A program made the position numbers and the translations under genes. The notes beneath the pieces were generated by a model. The model saw only the letters and a list, made by a program, of their open reading frames with translations. It was not told the DNA's origin and made no database searches. This document shows, one piece after another, positions 1 through 6,968 of a DNA stretch of 9,506 bases; position 1 is the stretch's first letter; the number at the start of each line of letters is the position of its first letter. The stretch comes from an uncultured Actinomyces sp. (GTDB lineage Bacteria; Actinomycetota; Actinomycetes; Actinomycetales; Actinomycetaceae). Location: positions 1 to 9,506 of the forward strand of contig USHU01000027.1 of NCBI GenBank assembly GCA_900554605.1. The letters are read 5' to 3'.

Positions 1-492
1 CCGGACGAGGGCTCGGTGGGTTACCGAGGACGCATGGCTGGCCTCATTGAAGTTGGCGCAGGCTTCCACCCAGACCTAACAGGCCGCGAGAATGTTTTTC
101 TTAATGGTGCGATCCTAGGCATGAGTAAAGAGCAGATTGAAGCTGCTTTTGACGATATTGTCGCCTTTTCAGAGATTGAGAAGTTTATCGACACCGAGGT
201 GAAGTTCTACTCCTCGGGTATGTTCTTGCGTTTGGCTTTCGCCGTTGCGGTCCACACCAGCCCGGATATCTTCCTTGTTGATGAGATTTTGGCTGTGGGC
301 GACGAGCCCTTCCAACGCAAGTGCCTTGACCGTATCCATGAAATGCAAGAACAAGGGACTTCCTTGGTGATTGTGAGCCACGATCTTGACCTGATTGCGC
401 GCCTGTGCAATAGGGGAGTACTGCTCCACCACGGTGAGCTTCTTGTAGACGGCACAGCACAAGAAGCAGTCGATCGACTGCGTTCCTTGTAA
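1..492 (+). CDS. Polysaccharide ABC-exporter ATP-binding protein (Wzt/TagH/RfbE type), 3' part only
   Basis: ATPase subunit that would power export of a lipid-linked polysaccharide across the cytoplasmic membrane with a two-component permease (not in view). The frame is open from base 1, so the gene begins upstream and the Walker A segment is missing; about 163 codons are visible of a family usually around 250 or more. Visible in order: the GAGFHPDLTGREN segment typical of the Wzt/TagH/RfbE subfamily; the ABC signature YSSGM followed by LRLAFA (from 208); Walker B IFLVDE (268-285) with the subfamily's AVGDEPFQRKC continuation; and the H-loop VSHD (His at 379-381). It ends soon after the H-loop region, so it has no Wzt-like C-terminal carbohydrate-binding domain. 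It lies 29 bp before the DUF6541-like gene and close to a glfT2-like gene, which suggests galactan export like mycobacterial Rv3781, but teichoic-acid-like cargo is possible. Confidence 0.93.
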   Translation, partial: PDEGSVGYRGRMAGLIEVGAGFHPDLTGRENVFLNGAILGMSKEQIEAAFDDIVAFSEIEKFIDTEVKFYSSGMFLRLAFAVAVHTSPDIFLVDEILAVGDEPFQRKCLDRIHEMQEQGTSLVIVSHDLDLIARLCNRGVLLHHGELLVDGTAQEAVDRLRSL

Positions 493-521
493 CAGGCTTT
501 TCACGTAGATCAGGAGAGAAA

Positions 522-2522
522 ATGGCATGGCTCTCGGTGATCGTTCCGGCGCTTGTGCTGGCTGCGATCCTGTACGTTCCCGGAATTGCGGTTAACGCTC
601 TTTTCCTGCGTAAACGCCTCTATACGGTCGGTTTCGCACCCGTGACGGGAGCGGCGATCTTGGGCTTCGCGTCACTTGCGAGCGGCGTTATTCCAGGACA
701 CTGGAGTCTGAAGTTTGTCCTGTGCTGCGAAGTCGGTGTCTTCGTCGTGGTTGCGGGGATCATGTGGTTGTGTGGTTCGAGGCCTCGGAACTGGCTTGAA
801 AATTATAAGAAGCTTTTCTCGGGCTGGGCGGGTTCGCGCGCCATCGCTCTGGTCGGTGCACTGATTGTTAATGCTGTGATCGCAATCGGAGTTTTCATTC
901 GCTCTGTTCCTTCTCCCCAGGCTTTCTTCTCAACCTACGACACCCCCTTCCATATGTCGGTGATCCGCTGGCTGATCGAAAGCGGTGACGGATCCTCACT
1001 TCATAGCGCAGCTGTTGACGGGACTGTTGGCTCCCACTTCTATCCCGCTCTGTGGCACGGCTGGGTATCTATGGTGATTTCCGGCTTGGGAACCCCAATG
1101 ACGGTTGCGATTAACGCATCGTGCTTGGTGGTTTTGCTGACCATTTGGCCTCTTTCTTCTGCCGTGCTGACGGACGTGCTTTTCGGGAAGAAGGTGCGTC
1201 TGTCGCCGGTTTTTGCTGTTCTGGTTTCTTCTCTGTTTGCGGCATACCCGTGGGGATTGCTTGCTTTCGGCGTCTTGTACTCAAACTTCTTCTCCTACGC
1301 GCTTGCGCCTGCTTACCTTGCGGCATTTGTTGTTTTGCTTCGAGGCGTGCTTATGAAGCAATTCAAGGGTGCTGAGCTCTGCGGTCTGATTCTGATCGCT
1401 ATTGGTGGTTTTGCAGCCATCGCTTTGGCTCAGCCCAACTCGGTCTTCACCCTTGCGGTCATTCTCTTCCCCTATGTGGTTGCTCTTGCCTTCAACCAGG
1501 TGCGTCGTCGCAGCGGGAGCATGATTAAGGCAACTTTGACCGCACTCGTGCTGATCGTTCTTGCAGCTTGCTTGTGGTATGCGCTGTATAAAGCCCCGTT
1601 CATGCAACGCACTGTGACGTGGCGTTGGGATTCCTTCCAAAGTCCGAAACGCGCGATTGCAGCGGTCCTTCTCCTCTCGACGAATGCGGCATCGGTGCGT
1701 TTGGCTGCACAGTGGCTTCTTGCTATTGGCGTTGCCATCGGTGGTCTTCTTGCCGCCATCAAATACCGTCGGGCCTGGCTTGTTATTTCCTATGCATCTA
1801 TCGCTGCCCTCTATGTGTTGTGTGCGGGCTTTGAAGGGCACATCCGAAATATAGCGACGGGCTTCTGGTATCATGACTCCTATCGCCCCGCCGGTGCGAT
1901 GTCAATCCTTGCAGTTCCGCTGATGGCGCTCGCTCTTGCGTGGCTGAGTGAAAATCTTGTGAAGACATCACATCCCAAGGGCGCCGCTCTTCGTTTCATC
2001 TCCTCTGCGCTCATCTATGCTCTGATCGCTGCGGTCACGCTGACTGGGGGAAACATCAAGTGGCGAATCAATTCGATGCAAGATGCCGCTGAAGACCGAG
2101 CAAGCCACTACACCTATTCCGATGAAATCGCCTTCATGGACGAGGCTCGCCAGATCACCGGAACCCAAGGGAAGGTCGCTAATGATCCCTTTGATGGATC
2201 GATGTTTGGATACGCGACCAGCGGATTGCCGGTCGTCTTTACGTCGATGCCAGGTAACTGGATTGGGCAGATGAAACCGGATACTACTGTCATCATGGAT
2301 GACTTGTACAAGGTTTCCGAGGACCCGCAAGAAATTTGCCCGGTGATCCAACAGGAGGATATCCGCTACGCGATTGTTCTTGAGCGTCATCGACAGATCT
2401 TTGATGAACACTCGCCTTGGACCGGCATTCGGAATATTACTCCGGAAACACCCGGTTTTGAGCGTGTTCTGGAACGCGGACCATACAGCCTTTACAAGAT
2501 CACTGCCTGCGGTCTTGGCTAA
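522..2522 (+). CDS. DUF6541-like polytopic membrane protein, probable GT-C-type glycosyltransferase
   Basis: 666-residue integral membrane protein. It has roughly a dozen hydrophobic helices from residue 4 to about 510, then a soluble tail of about 155 residues predicted to lie outside. Between early helices is a loop with STYDTPFH (Asp140, His144) and then HFYPALWHGW, resembling the first extracytoplasmic loop of GT-C enzymes, where an acidic residue acts on a polyprenyl-phosphate-sugar donor. A later loop has GFWYHDSYRP (from Trp449), another pattern I associate with DUF6541 proteins. The expected role is transfer of a sugar from a lipid carrier to a wall polymer outside the membrane; donor and acceptor cannot be read from sequence. 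The ATG is preceded by AGGAG at 512-516. The 29-bp gap to the exporter ATPase argues for co-transcription. The family call is from recalled patterns and function is inference. Confidence 0.8.
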   Translation: MAWLSVIVPALVLAAILYVPGIAVNALFLRKRLYTVGFAPVTGAAILGFASLASGVIPGHWSLKFVLCCEVGVFVVVAGIMWLCGSRPRNWLENYKKLFSGWAGSRAIALVGALIVNAVIAIGVFIRSVPSPQAFFSTYDTPFHMSVIRWLIESGDGSSLHSAAVDGTVGSHFYPALWHGWVSMVISGLGTPMTVAINASCLVVLLTIWPLSSAVLTDVLFGKKVRLSPVFAVLVSSLFAAYPWGLLAFGVLYSNFFSYALAPAYLAAFVVLLRGVLMKQFKGAELCGLILIAIGGFAAIALAQPNSVFTLAVILFPYVVALAFNQVRRRSGSMIKATLTALVLIVLAACLWYALYKAPFMQRTVTWRWDSFQSPKRAIAAVLLLSTNAASVRLAAQWLLAIGVAIGGLLAAIKYRRAWLVISYASIAALYVLCAGFEGHIRNIATGFWYHDSYRPAGAMSILAVPLMALALAWLSENLVKTSHPKGAALRFISSALIYALIAAVTLTGGNIKWRINSMQDAAEDRASHYTYSDEIAFMDEARQITGTQGKVANDPFDGSMFGYATSGLPVVFTSMPGNWIGQMKPDTTVIMDDLYKVSEDPQEICPVIQQEDIRYAIVLERHRQIFDEHSPWTGIRNITPETPGFERVLERGPYSLYKITACGLG

Positions 2523-2614
2523 GAGTCAACGCCTCTGCGGTGCTGTGACATAGATTTTCCTCCGTTTTCTCACATAGACTTGCCACATAAGTGCACACAA
2601 TGAAGGAGTGTCGC
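2523..2614 (+). promoter_or_regulatory. Spacer before glfT2 with possible promoter and ACATAGA repeats
   Basis: This 92-bp spacer holds two copies of ACATAGA (2548-2554 and 2572-2578) exactly 24 bp apart and a related ACATAA at 2585-2590. The second copy contains TAGACT (2575-2580), a plausible actinobacterial -10 element of the TANNNT form, which would give a short leader before the GTG at 2615. I see no good -35 element at the right distance, so this is a weak candidate and read-through from the upstream gene may suffice. Confidence 0.25.
2603..2608 (+). promoter_or_regulatory. Ribosome binding site that sets the glfT2 start
   Basis: AAGGAG lies 6 bp before the GTG at 2615. It overlaps the coding region of the in-frame alternatives at 2591 (GTG) and 2600 (ATG), neither of which has its own purine-rich site, so the 2615 start is preferred. 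Confidence 0.7.
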
Positions 2615-4573
2615 GTGAAAGAAAAAAGTGAAGCGGTCGCTGAAAGAACTGTGACCGAACAACAGTGGGTTCCCGTTCAGCGCGTGGTGTTTCCAGGAGA
2701 AAGCGACACTTCGTTGTGGCCGCTCTATGTGGACTGGGGAGTTGCCCCTTCCAGCGCGGCGCTGAGTGCGTCGCAAGGAGACGAGAAGGCCCTGACTCTT
2801 CGGCAGTTTGAGATGCCGCGCGGCGTCGATGCGACACGCACGTCAATGCTCATTCCTGCTCGTGAACGTCTCTCCCTTGCAACCTACTTCAACGCATTCC
2901 CCGCCTCCTACTGGCAGCGTTGGACGGATGTTCGAAACATTCGCCTGACTCTCAAGCTGTCAAAGAGGGCCGTTGTTGAGGTCATGCGTTCTTCTGCGCG
3001 CGGCACCTTTACTCCCGTTGCAACCCGGGCAGGATCTGGTGAACTGAGCTTTGATATTCCGCTGAACCGTTTCGGTGACGGTGGCTGGATCTGGCCGGAA
3101 ATCACTGCCCTCAAGGAAGACGTCGAACTGGAATGGGGAACCTGGTCAGTTCCTTCTCGTGAAGGTGACCGTCACGCCAATGTGACCGTGGGTATCACCA
3201 CCTACAACCTTCCTGAAGACTGCTTGACGCAAGCGGAGCGCTTCCAAGCAGAACCCGATGTCCTTGAACACATCGCCGAGATTCTCATTGTCGATCAGGG
3301 CAATAAGAACGTGAAGGACTGTGAGCGTTACCCGCGTCTGCAAGAAGAACTCGGAAGCAAGCTCCGTGTCATCGAACAGGCGAACCTGGGCGGTTCCGGA
3401 GGTTTCTCTCGTGGCATGTACGAGATGCTCAAGAACCCCGATTCGGACTACGTCCTGCTGCTCGACGATGACGCCGTCATCGAGCCTGAAGGCTTGCTCC
3501 GCGCCCTCGCCTTCGCAGAGCACACTTTGACGCCAACCATTGTTGGTGGCCATATGTTCAATGCGAATGAACGCACGATTTTGCACTCGATGGGTGAAAC
3601 GATCGATGCTCACAAGTTCTGGTGGGGAGCTGTCAACCCCGAACTCGCAACGGTTGACTTGGCTCAGCGCACCATCCGCAATGATCCTCGCCTGAACCGC
3701 CGCATCGATGTTGCCTACAACGGTTGGTGGATGTGCTTGATCCCCAAGCCCGTTGTTGCTGAGATCGGTCTGTCCCTGCCCTTCTTTATCAAGTGGGACG
3801 ACTCCGAATACGGTCTGCGTGCAGCAGAGCACGGATTCCCGACGGTCTCTCTGCCCGGCGCTGCCGTGTGGCACGTGCCGTGGACCGAAAAAGACGACGG
3901 TCTGGATTGGCGGGCTTACTTCCACCAGCGCAACCGTTGGGTTGCAGCACTGCTGCACTCTCCCTACCCGCGCGGTGCATCCTTCCCGAAGACTTCGCTG
4001 GCCTCGGACGTTCGCGCGCTACTCTCGCTGCAGTACTACAGCGCCGATCTGCGCCGCCAAGGACTCAAGGATGTCTTGCTTGGCCCTGGCCACTTGCACC
4101 CGTCAATGCACACCCGCGCTGCCGAGGCACGTGCAAAGGCAAAGGAATACACCGATGCACGCCTGATGACTGAGGCCGCAGACTTCCCGGCGGTACATCG
4201 CAAGAAGCCCGCTCCCGTGGGAACAAAGCCGGATTCACGTGCCCAGTTCATCTCGAAGGCAATTGCTGGTATCACCAAGCAATTCCTGCCTGAAGGAGAA
4301 CACCGTGAGGATCGTGTTGAGGATGTTCTCTCCAGCACGGATGCTCGTTGGTGGAGGCTTGCAAACCTCAACTCTGCTCTGGTGTCGAACGCGGAAGGTT
4401 CTGGTGCGTGGCGCTACCAGCGCGATGCGAAGCACTACCGTCGTGCTCTGACAGAGAGCATTGCGCTCCACGCGGAGCTCATTCGTCGTTGGGCCTCGCT
4501 CAGCCGTGAGTATCGGGAAGCTCTTCCCGAATTGGTTTCAGTCCAGGCTTGGGAAAAGACTTTCGGTCTGTGA
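2615..4573 (+). CDS. glfT2: GlfT2-like UDP-galactofuranosyltransferase (galactan polymerase)
   Basis: 652-residue cytoplasmic, membrane-associated GT-A enzyme that in mycobacteria extends the galactan by adding galactofuranose from UDP-Galf through alternating beta-1,5 and beta-1,6 links (M. tuberculosis protein about 637 residues). An N-terminal beta-rich domain (about 25-165) includes FPGESDTSLWPLYVD and SLATYFNAFP. The catalytic domain starts near VTVGITTYN and carries NLGGSGGFSRGMYE (from Asn257), the metal-binding triad DDD (284-286), GGHMFN, WDDSEYGLRAAEHGFP (Asp395-Asp396) and AAVWHVPW (His420). The Asp396-His420 spacing equals that of catalytic Asp372 and His396 in the M. tuberculosis enzyme. 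A helical C-terminal region ends with NSALVSNAEGSGAWRYQRD and a Leu/Arg-rich stretch. All key residues look intact. The start is GTG with AAGGAG 6 bp upstream. A strong hairpin follows the stop. The linkage pattern of the product may differ from mycobacteria. Confidence 0.92.
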   Translation: MKEKSEAVAERTVTEQQWVPVQRVVFPGESDTSLWPLYVDWGVAPSSAALSASQGDEKALTLRQFEMPRGVDATRTSMLIPARERLSLATYFNAFPASYWQRWTDVRNIRLTLKLSKRAVVEVMRSSARGTFTPVATRAGSGELSFDIPLNRFGDGGWIWPEITALKEDVELEWGTWSVPSREGDRHANVTVGITTYNLPEDCLTQAERFQAEPDVLEHIAEILIVDQGNKNVKDCERYPRLQEELGSKLRVIEQANLGGSGGFSRGMYEMLKNPDSDYVLLLDDDAVIEPEGLLRALAFAEHTLTPTIVGGHMFNANERTILHSMGETIDAHKFWWGAVNPELATVDLAQRTIRNDPRLNRRIDVAYNGWWMCLIPKPVVAEIGLSLPFFIKWDDSEYGLRAAEHGFPTVSLPGAAVWHVPWTEKDDGLDWRAYFHQRNRWVAALLHSPYPRGASFPKTSLASDVRALLSLQYYSADLRRQGLKDVLLGPGHLHPSMHTRAAEARAKAKEYTDARLMTEAADFPAVHRKKPAPVGTKPDSRAQFISKAIAGITKQFLPEGEHREDRVEDVLSSTDARWWRLANLNSALVSNAEGSGAWRYQRDAKHYRRALTESIALHAELIRRWASLSREYREALPELVSVQAWEKTFGL

Positions 4574-4574
4574 G

Positions 4575-4620
4575 ATAAGGGAAGGTGCGAGCAGCTCAAA
4601 CTGCTCACACCTTCCCTTAT
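4575..4620 (+). terminator. Long-stem hairpin terminator after glfT2
   Basis: Arms 4575-4594 and 4601-4620 pair over 20 positions with a single C-A mismatch (4588/4607), around a 6-base loop. The hairpin begins one base after the glfT2 stop codon. No real T-run follows (the next bases are TCGCGCG), so it is a U-less type often seen in high-GC Gram-positives. The near symmetry means it could also stop transcription from the other strand. Confidence 0.85.
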
Positions 4621-4670
4621 TCGCGCGAATCTAAGTTCTTGATCTGTCGATCAGAGGTGGAAAGAACAAA
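4619..4670 (+). promoter_or_regulatory. Palindromes in the leader of the acyltransferase gene
   Basis: A perfect 12-bp palindrome, ATTCGCGCGAAT, spans 4619-4630 and overlaps the last two bases of the terminator stem. A second inverted repeat, TGATC-tgtc-GATCA, lies at 4640-4653, just before the AGGTGG ribosome site (4655-4660). They could be operator sites or leader hairpins; I found no convincing -35/-10 pair in this spacer. Confidence 0.3.
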
Positions 4671-5807
4671 ATGAGTGCTGCACAAATAGGGAAGCCAGCG
4701 ACGAAACGTCATTGGGAACTCGAACTTCTCCGCATATTTTCGATGTTTCTCATTGTTGCGACGCACTATTTTGCTTCTGATGATTCTCCCTCACGCATAG
4801 ATCCAGCACTCGCCCAGTCATGGAAATCAGCGCTCCACGCGGTCACAATCATGCCGGGGCAAGTAGGCGTGACAATTTTCGTTCTCATCTCGGCCTACTT
4901 TTTATCGCGTAGTACACGCAGCCCGTTCACACGAGTAGCAAAGATCTGGATTCAGACCTTCATTTATTCATGTGGATTATGGGGTGCTTACTTTGTTCTG
5001 TCGCACTTTGTGGGATCCAGTCAATATTTTGTCAATCCTCGTTCTATCCTGATGTCTGTTTTCCCGGTGACATTCGGAGCGTACTGGTTCATCAGTGCAT
5101 ACGTTGTGATGGTGATTGTCGCGCCTTATATCAATATTCTTCTTGACGCGACCTCAGCTCGCCAGCACGGGGCACTGCTGTGCCTATCGCTATGGATTAC
5201 CTTTATCTGGCATATTCTGAATCCTGCGAACACATGGGCTTTTACTGATGCGTCCTATCTGTGCACTCTCTATCTCATCGGGGCTTTGATTCGTCGACAC
5301 GAAGATCGCTTGCCTCGCGTACGTTGGTATTTCGCGATGGCGATCATGATACTCTGCGCGCTCATTTGCATGGTTGGTACGCATACAATTGCTGTTTCTT
5401 CTTTCCTTAGGGAACAGTTGTACTACCCAGGAAATCTCTTCACAGCCGGTACAGGGGCTTCTCCGATCCTTTCCGTGATTTGTGGCGTGCTTATTTTCCT
5501 CATGACACTTCAGTACATTTCAGGCCGTACGCATGCATCGACGCATGAGAGAATTTCCTCCCTTGTCCTGACACTTTCTCCGGCGACTTTTGGTGTCTAT
5601 CTTCTTCACGAGAATTTTATTTTTAAGCCCCACCTGTGGGGACTTGTTTTCTCGGTTCCCAGCCCTAGCGGAGTATGGCGACTTGCATATGCCTCTTTGA
5701 GCATCGTGCTCATTTACCTCGTGCTTTTAGGTGTATGTTTCGTAATTTTCCGGCTCGTTGTCCAGCCTTGCGAAAAGGCTTTTCTGAAAGTGCTTTCCCG
5801 GTCTTAG
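4671..5807 (+). CDS. Acyltransferase family 3 membrane protein (surface polysaccharide O-acyltransferase)
   Basis: 378-residue polytopic membrane protein with about ten hydrophobic helices. The N-terminus reads WELELLRIFSMFLIVATHYF, which contains the family's R-X10-H motif (Arg21, His32) on the first helix; the C-terminal part has LSPATFGVYLLHENFIF, also typical of the OafA/WecH-like Acyl_transf_3 group. Such proteins move an acyl group, commonly acetyl or succinyl, from a cytoplasmic donor to a sugar of a surface polymer. The nearby galactofuranosyltransferase makes a galactan or its side chain a reasonable acceptor, but this is inference. ATG is preceded by AGGTGG about 10 bp upstream. The gene stands alone between the glfT2 terminator and a 220-bp spacer. 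It is visibly richer in A/T than its neighbours (27 of 60 G/C at 4741-4800 against 35 of 60 in glfT2 at 3421-3480) and uses three TTA leucine codons, which may indicate later acquisition. Confidence 0.88.
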   Translation: MSAAQIGKPATKRHWELELLRIFSMFLIVATHYFASDDSPSRIDPALAQSWKSALHAVTIMPGQVGVTIFVLISAYFLSRSTRSPFTRVAKIWIQTFIYSCGLWGAYFVLSHFVGSSQYFVNPRSILMSVFPVTFGAYWFISAYVVMVIVAPYINILLDATSARQHGALLCLSLWITFIWHILNPANTWAFTDASYLCTLYLIGALIRRHEDRLPRVRWYFAMAIMILCALICMVGTHTIAVSSFLREQLYYPGNLFTAGTGASPILSVICGVLIFLMTLQYISGRTHASTHERISSLVLTLSPATFGVYLLHENFIFKPHLWGLVFSVPSPSGVWRLAYASLSIVLIYLVLLGVCFVIFRLVVQPCEKAFLKVLSRS

Positions 5808-6027
5808 AGAGTGGGGGAGCGGTTGCTTCTTCCTTGACGAATACCTGAGCACAAACAGTCGTTGGTTCCCTTGGGTGTCAAATAAGTTAACTGTCCACGC
5901 GAAGCGCTGTTAGAAAACAGACTTGCCGGGGGTGCTGTCTCGCTAAATTGCAGTGATCTTCGCTAGGCTATACGCATGAGTGCAGGTTCTGCCTGCAACC
6001 CCCGATGTCGGAGTAAAGGAATTCAAG
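5808..6027 (+). promoter_or_regulatory. Spacer with candidate promoter for the GtrB-GtrA-lipoprotein genes
   Basis: This 220-bp spacer shows no supported gene. Promoter-like pieces near its end include TTGCCG (5923-5928) with TAAATT (5944-5949), and TTGCAG (5948-5953) with TAGGCTATAC (5964-5973), the latter fitting an actinobacterial -10 region; spacings are shorter than the ideal 17 bp. A small inverted repeat CTGTT-agaa-AACAG lies at 5907-5920. No clear terminator for the acyltransferase gene is visible. If transcription starts near 5976, the leader before the GTG at 6028 would be about 50 bases. Confidence 0.35.
6016..6020 (+). promoter_or_regulatory. Ribosome binding site that sets the GtrB-like start
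   Basis: AAGGA lies 7 bp before the GTG at 6028, which begins exactly where the conserved RIAAIVPCYNEE strand of the GT2 fold begins. The frame stays open back to a GTG at 5980, but that codon has no purine-rich site in front and would add a non-conserved 16-residue tail. Confidence 0.65.
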
Positions 6028-6951
6028 GTGCGTATCGCAGCAATCGTCCCGTGCTACAACGAAGAAGCCGCAGTTGGCACAGTTGTCACGGACCTGAAGA
6101 ATGCAGTTCCCGGAATTGAAGTCTACGTTTACGACAACAATTCTTCGGACCGCACCGCTGAAGTTGCAGCCGCAGCAGGCGCAATCGTTCGCACCGAAAC
6201 CCGTAAGGGTAAGGGCAATGTTGTGCGTCGTGCCTTCGCAGACATCGACGCCGATGTTTACGTGATGATCGACGGCGACGATACCTATGATGCTTCGGCC
6301 GCACCCGAGATGATCGATCTGCTGGTTCGTGAAAACCTTGATCACGTTCTGGGCTGCCGCGTTGACGACAAGGACAACTCCGCCTACCGCCCGGGCCACG
6401 CCCAGGGCAATAAGATGTTCAACTCCCTAGTCGGATTCCTCTTTGGTGACACTGTTACCGACATGCTCTCCGGCTACCGGGTTTTCTCTCGTCGTTTTGT
6501 GAAGTCCTTCCCGGCGCTCTCTCGTGAGTTCGAAATCGAAACCGAACTCACGGTCCACTCCATGGCATTGCGTGTTCCTCAGGCCGAGTACGGCGTCGGC
6601 TTCAAGGACCGCCCCGCAGGCTCAGAATCCAAGCTGCGTACCTTCCACGATGGCTTCCGTATCCTCGGGCTGATTGGCCGACTGGTTGCGCACGAACGCC
6701 CCATGGCCTTCTACGGAATCTTCTCCGCAATCTTCATGCTCCTGGCCCTGTGCTTTGGAGGCCCTGTCATCTGGCATTTCATCCAGGCGGGCAATGTTCC
6801 CAAGCTGCCCAGCGCTGTACTGGCATCCTCACTGGTAATAGTCGGCGTTTTGTCCTTCGTGGTTGGACTACTTCAATCGGGTAACTTGAAGACCCGCCGC
6901 GAAGCCATGCGCTTGGCGTACCTGCGCTACTCCTCGGTACTCCCGAACTGA
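6028..6951 (+). CDS. GT2 family polyprenyl-phosphate glycosyltransferase (GtrB/DPM1-like)
   Basis: 307-residue enzyme expected to move a hexose from a nucleotide sugar onto undecaprenyl (or decaprenyl) phosphate on the inner membrane face. The GT-A domain (about 1-215) opens with IVPCYNEEAAVGTVV, followed by YDNNSSDRT, KGKGNVVRRA, the metal-binding DGDDTYD (82-88) and DMLSGYRVFSRRFVKSFP, all in the usual order for DPM1/GtrB proteins; FEIETELTVHS and YGVGFKDRPAGSESKLRTFHDG follow. Two hydrophobic helices (about 227-250 and 259-284) close the protein, as in GtrB-type membrane-bound members. The sugar cannot be read from sequence. A gtrA-like flippase begins 17 bp downstream, the classic partner, so the two probably work as a charge-and-flip pair feeding an external GT-C transferase such as the DUF6541-like protein at 522-2522. 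Confidence 0.87.
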   Translation: MRIAAIVPCYNEEAAVGTVVTDLKNAVPGIEVYVYDNNSSDRTAEVAAAAGAIVRTETRKGKGNVVRRAFADIDADVYVMIDGDDTYDASAAPEMIDLLVRENLDHVLGCRVDDKDNSAYRPGHAQGNKMFNSLVGFLFGDTVTDMLSGYRVFSRRFVKSFPALSREFEIETELTVHSMALRVPQAEYGVGFKDRPAGSESKLRTFHDGFRILGLIGRLVAHERPMAFYGIFSAIFMLLALCFGGPVIWHFIQAGNVPKLPSAVLASSLVIVGVLSFVVGLLQSGNLKTRREAMRLAYLRYSSVLPN

Positions 6952-6968
6952 TAAGCGACAACGCATCT

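Noticed and set aside
1281..1874. 197-codon open frame on the - strand inside the DUF6541-like gene
   Set aside because: Antisense shadow; polar low-quality translation with no recognisable motif and no supporting start site.
2591..2614. Upstream in-frame starts for glfT2 (GTG 2591, ATG 2600)
   Set aside because: No ribosome site precedes them, whereas AAGGAG sits 6 bp before the GTG at 2615.
3146..3958. 270-codon open frame on the - strand inside glfT2
   Set aside because: It is fully antisense to a gene with all catalytic motifs intact, and its translation shows no family pattern; it arises from the codon bias of glfT2.
5907..5920. CTGTT-agaa-AACAG hairpin as terminator of the acyltransferase gene
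   Set aside because: The stem is only 5 bp, is far from the stop codon and has no T-run; kept only as a minor inverted repeat in the spacer.
5980..6027. Upstream in-frame GTG start for the GtrB-like gene
   Set aside because: It adds 16 residues not expected before the first beta strand of the GT2 fold and lacks a ribosome site.
5968..6399. 143-codon open frame on the - strand opposite the GtrB-like gene
   Set aside because: Antisense to conserved GT2 motifs and without its own start signals.
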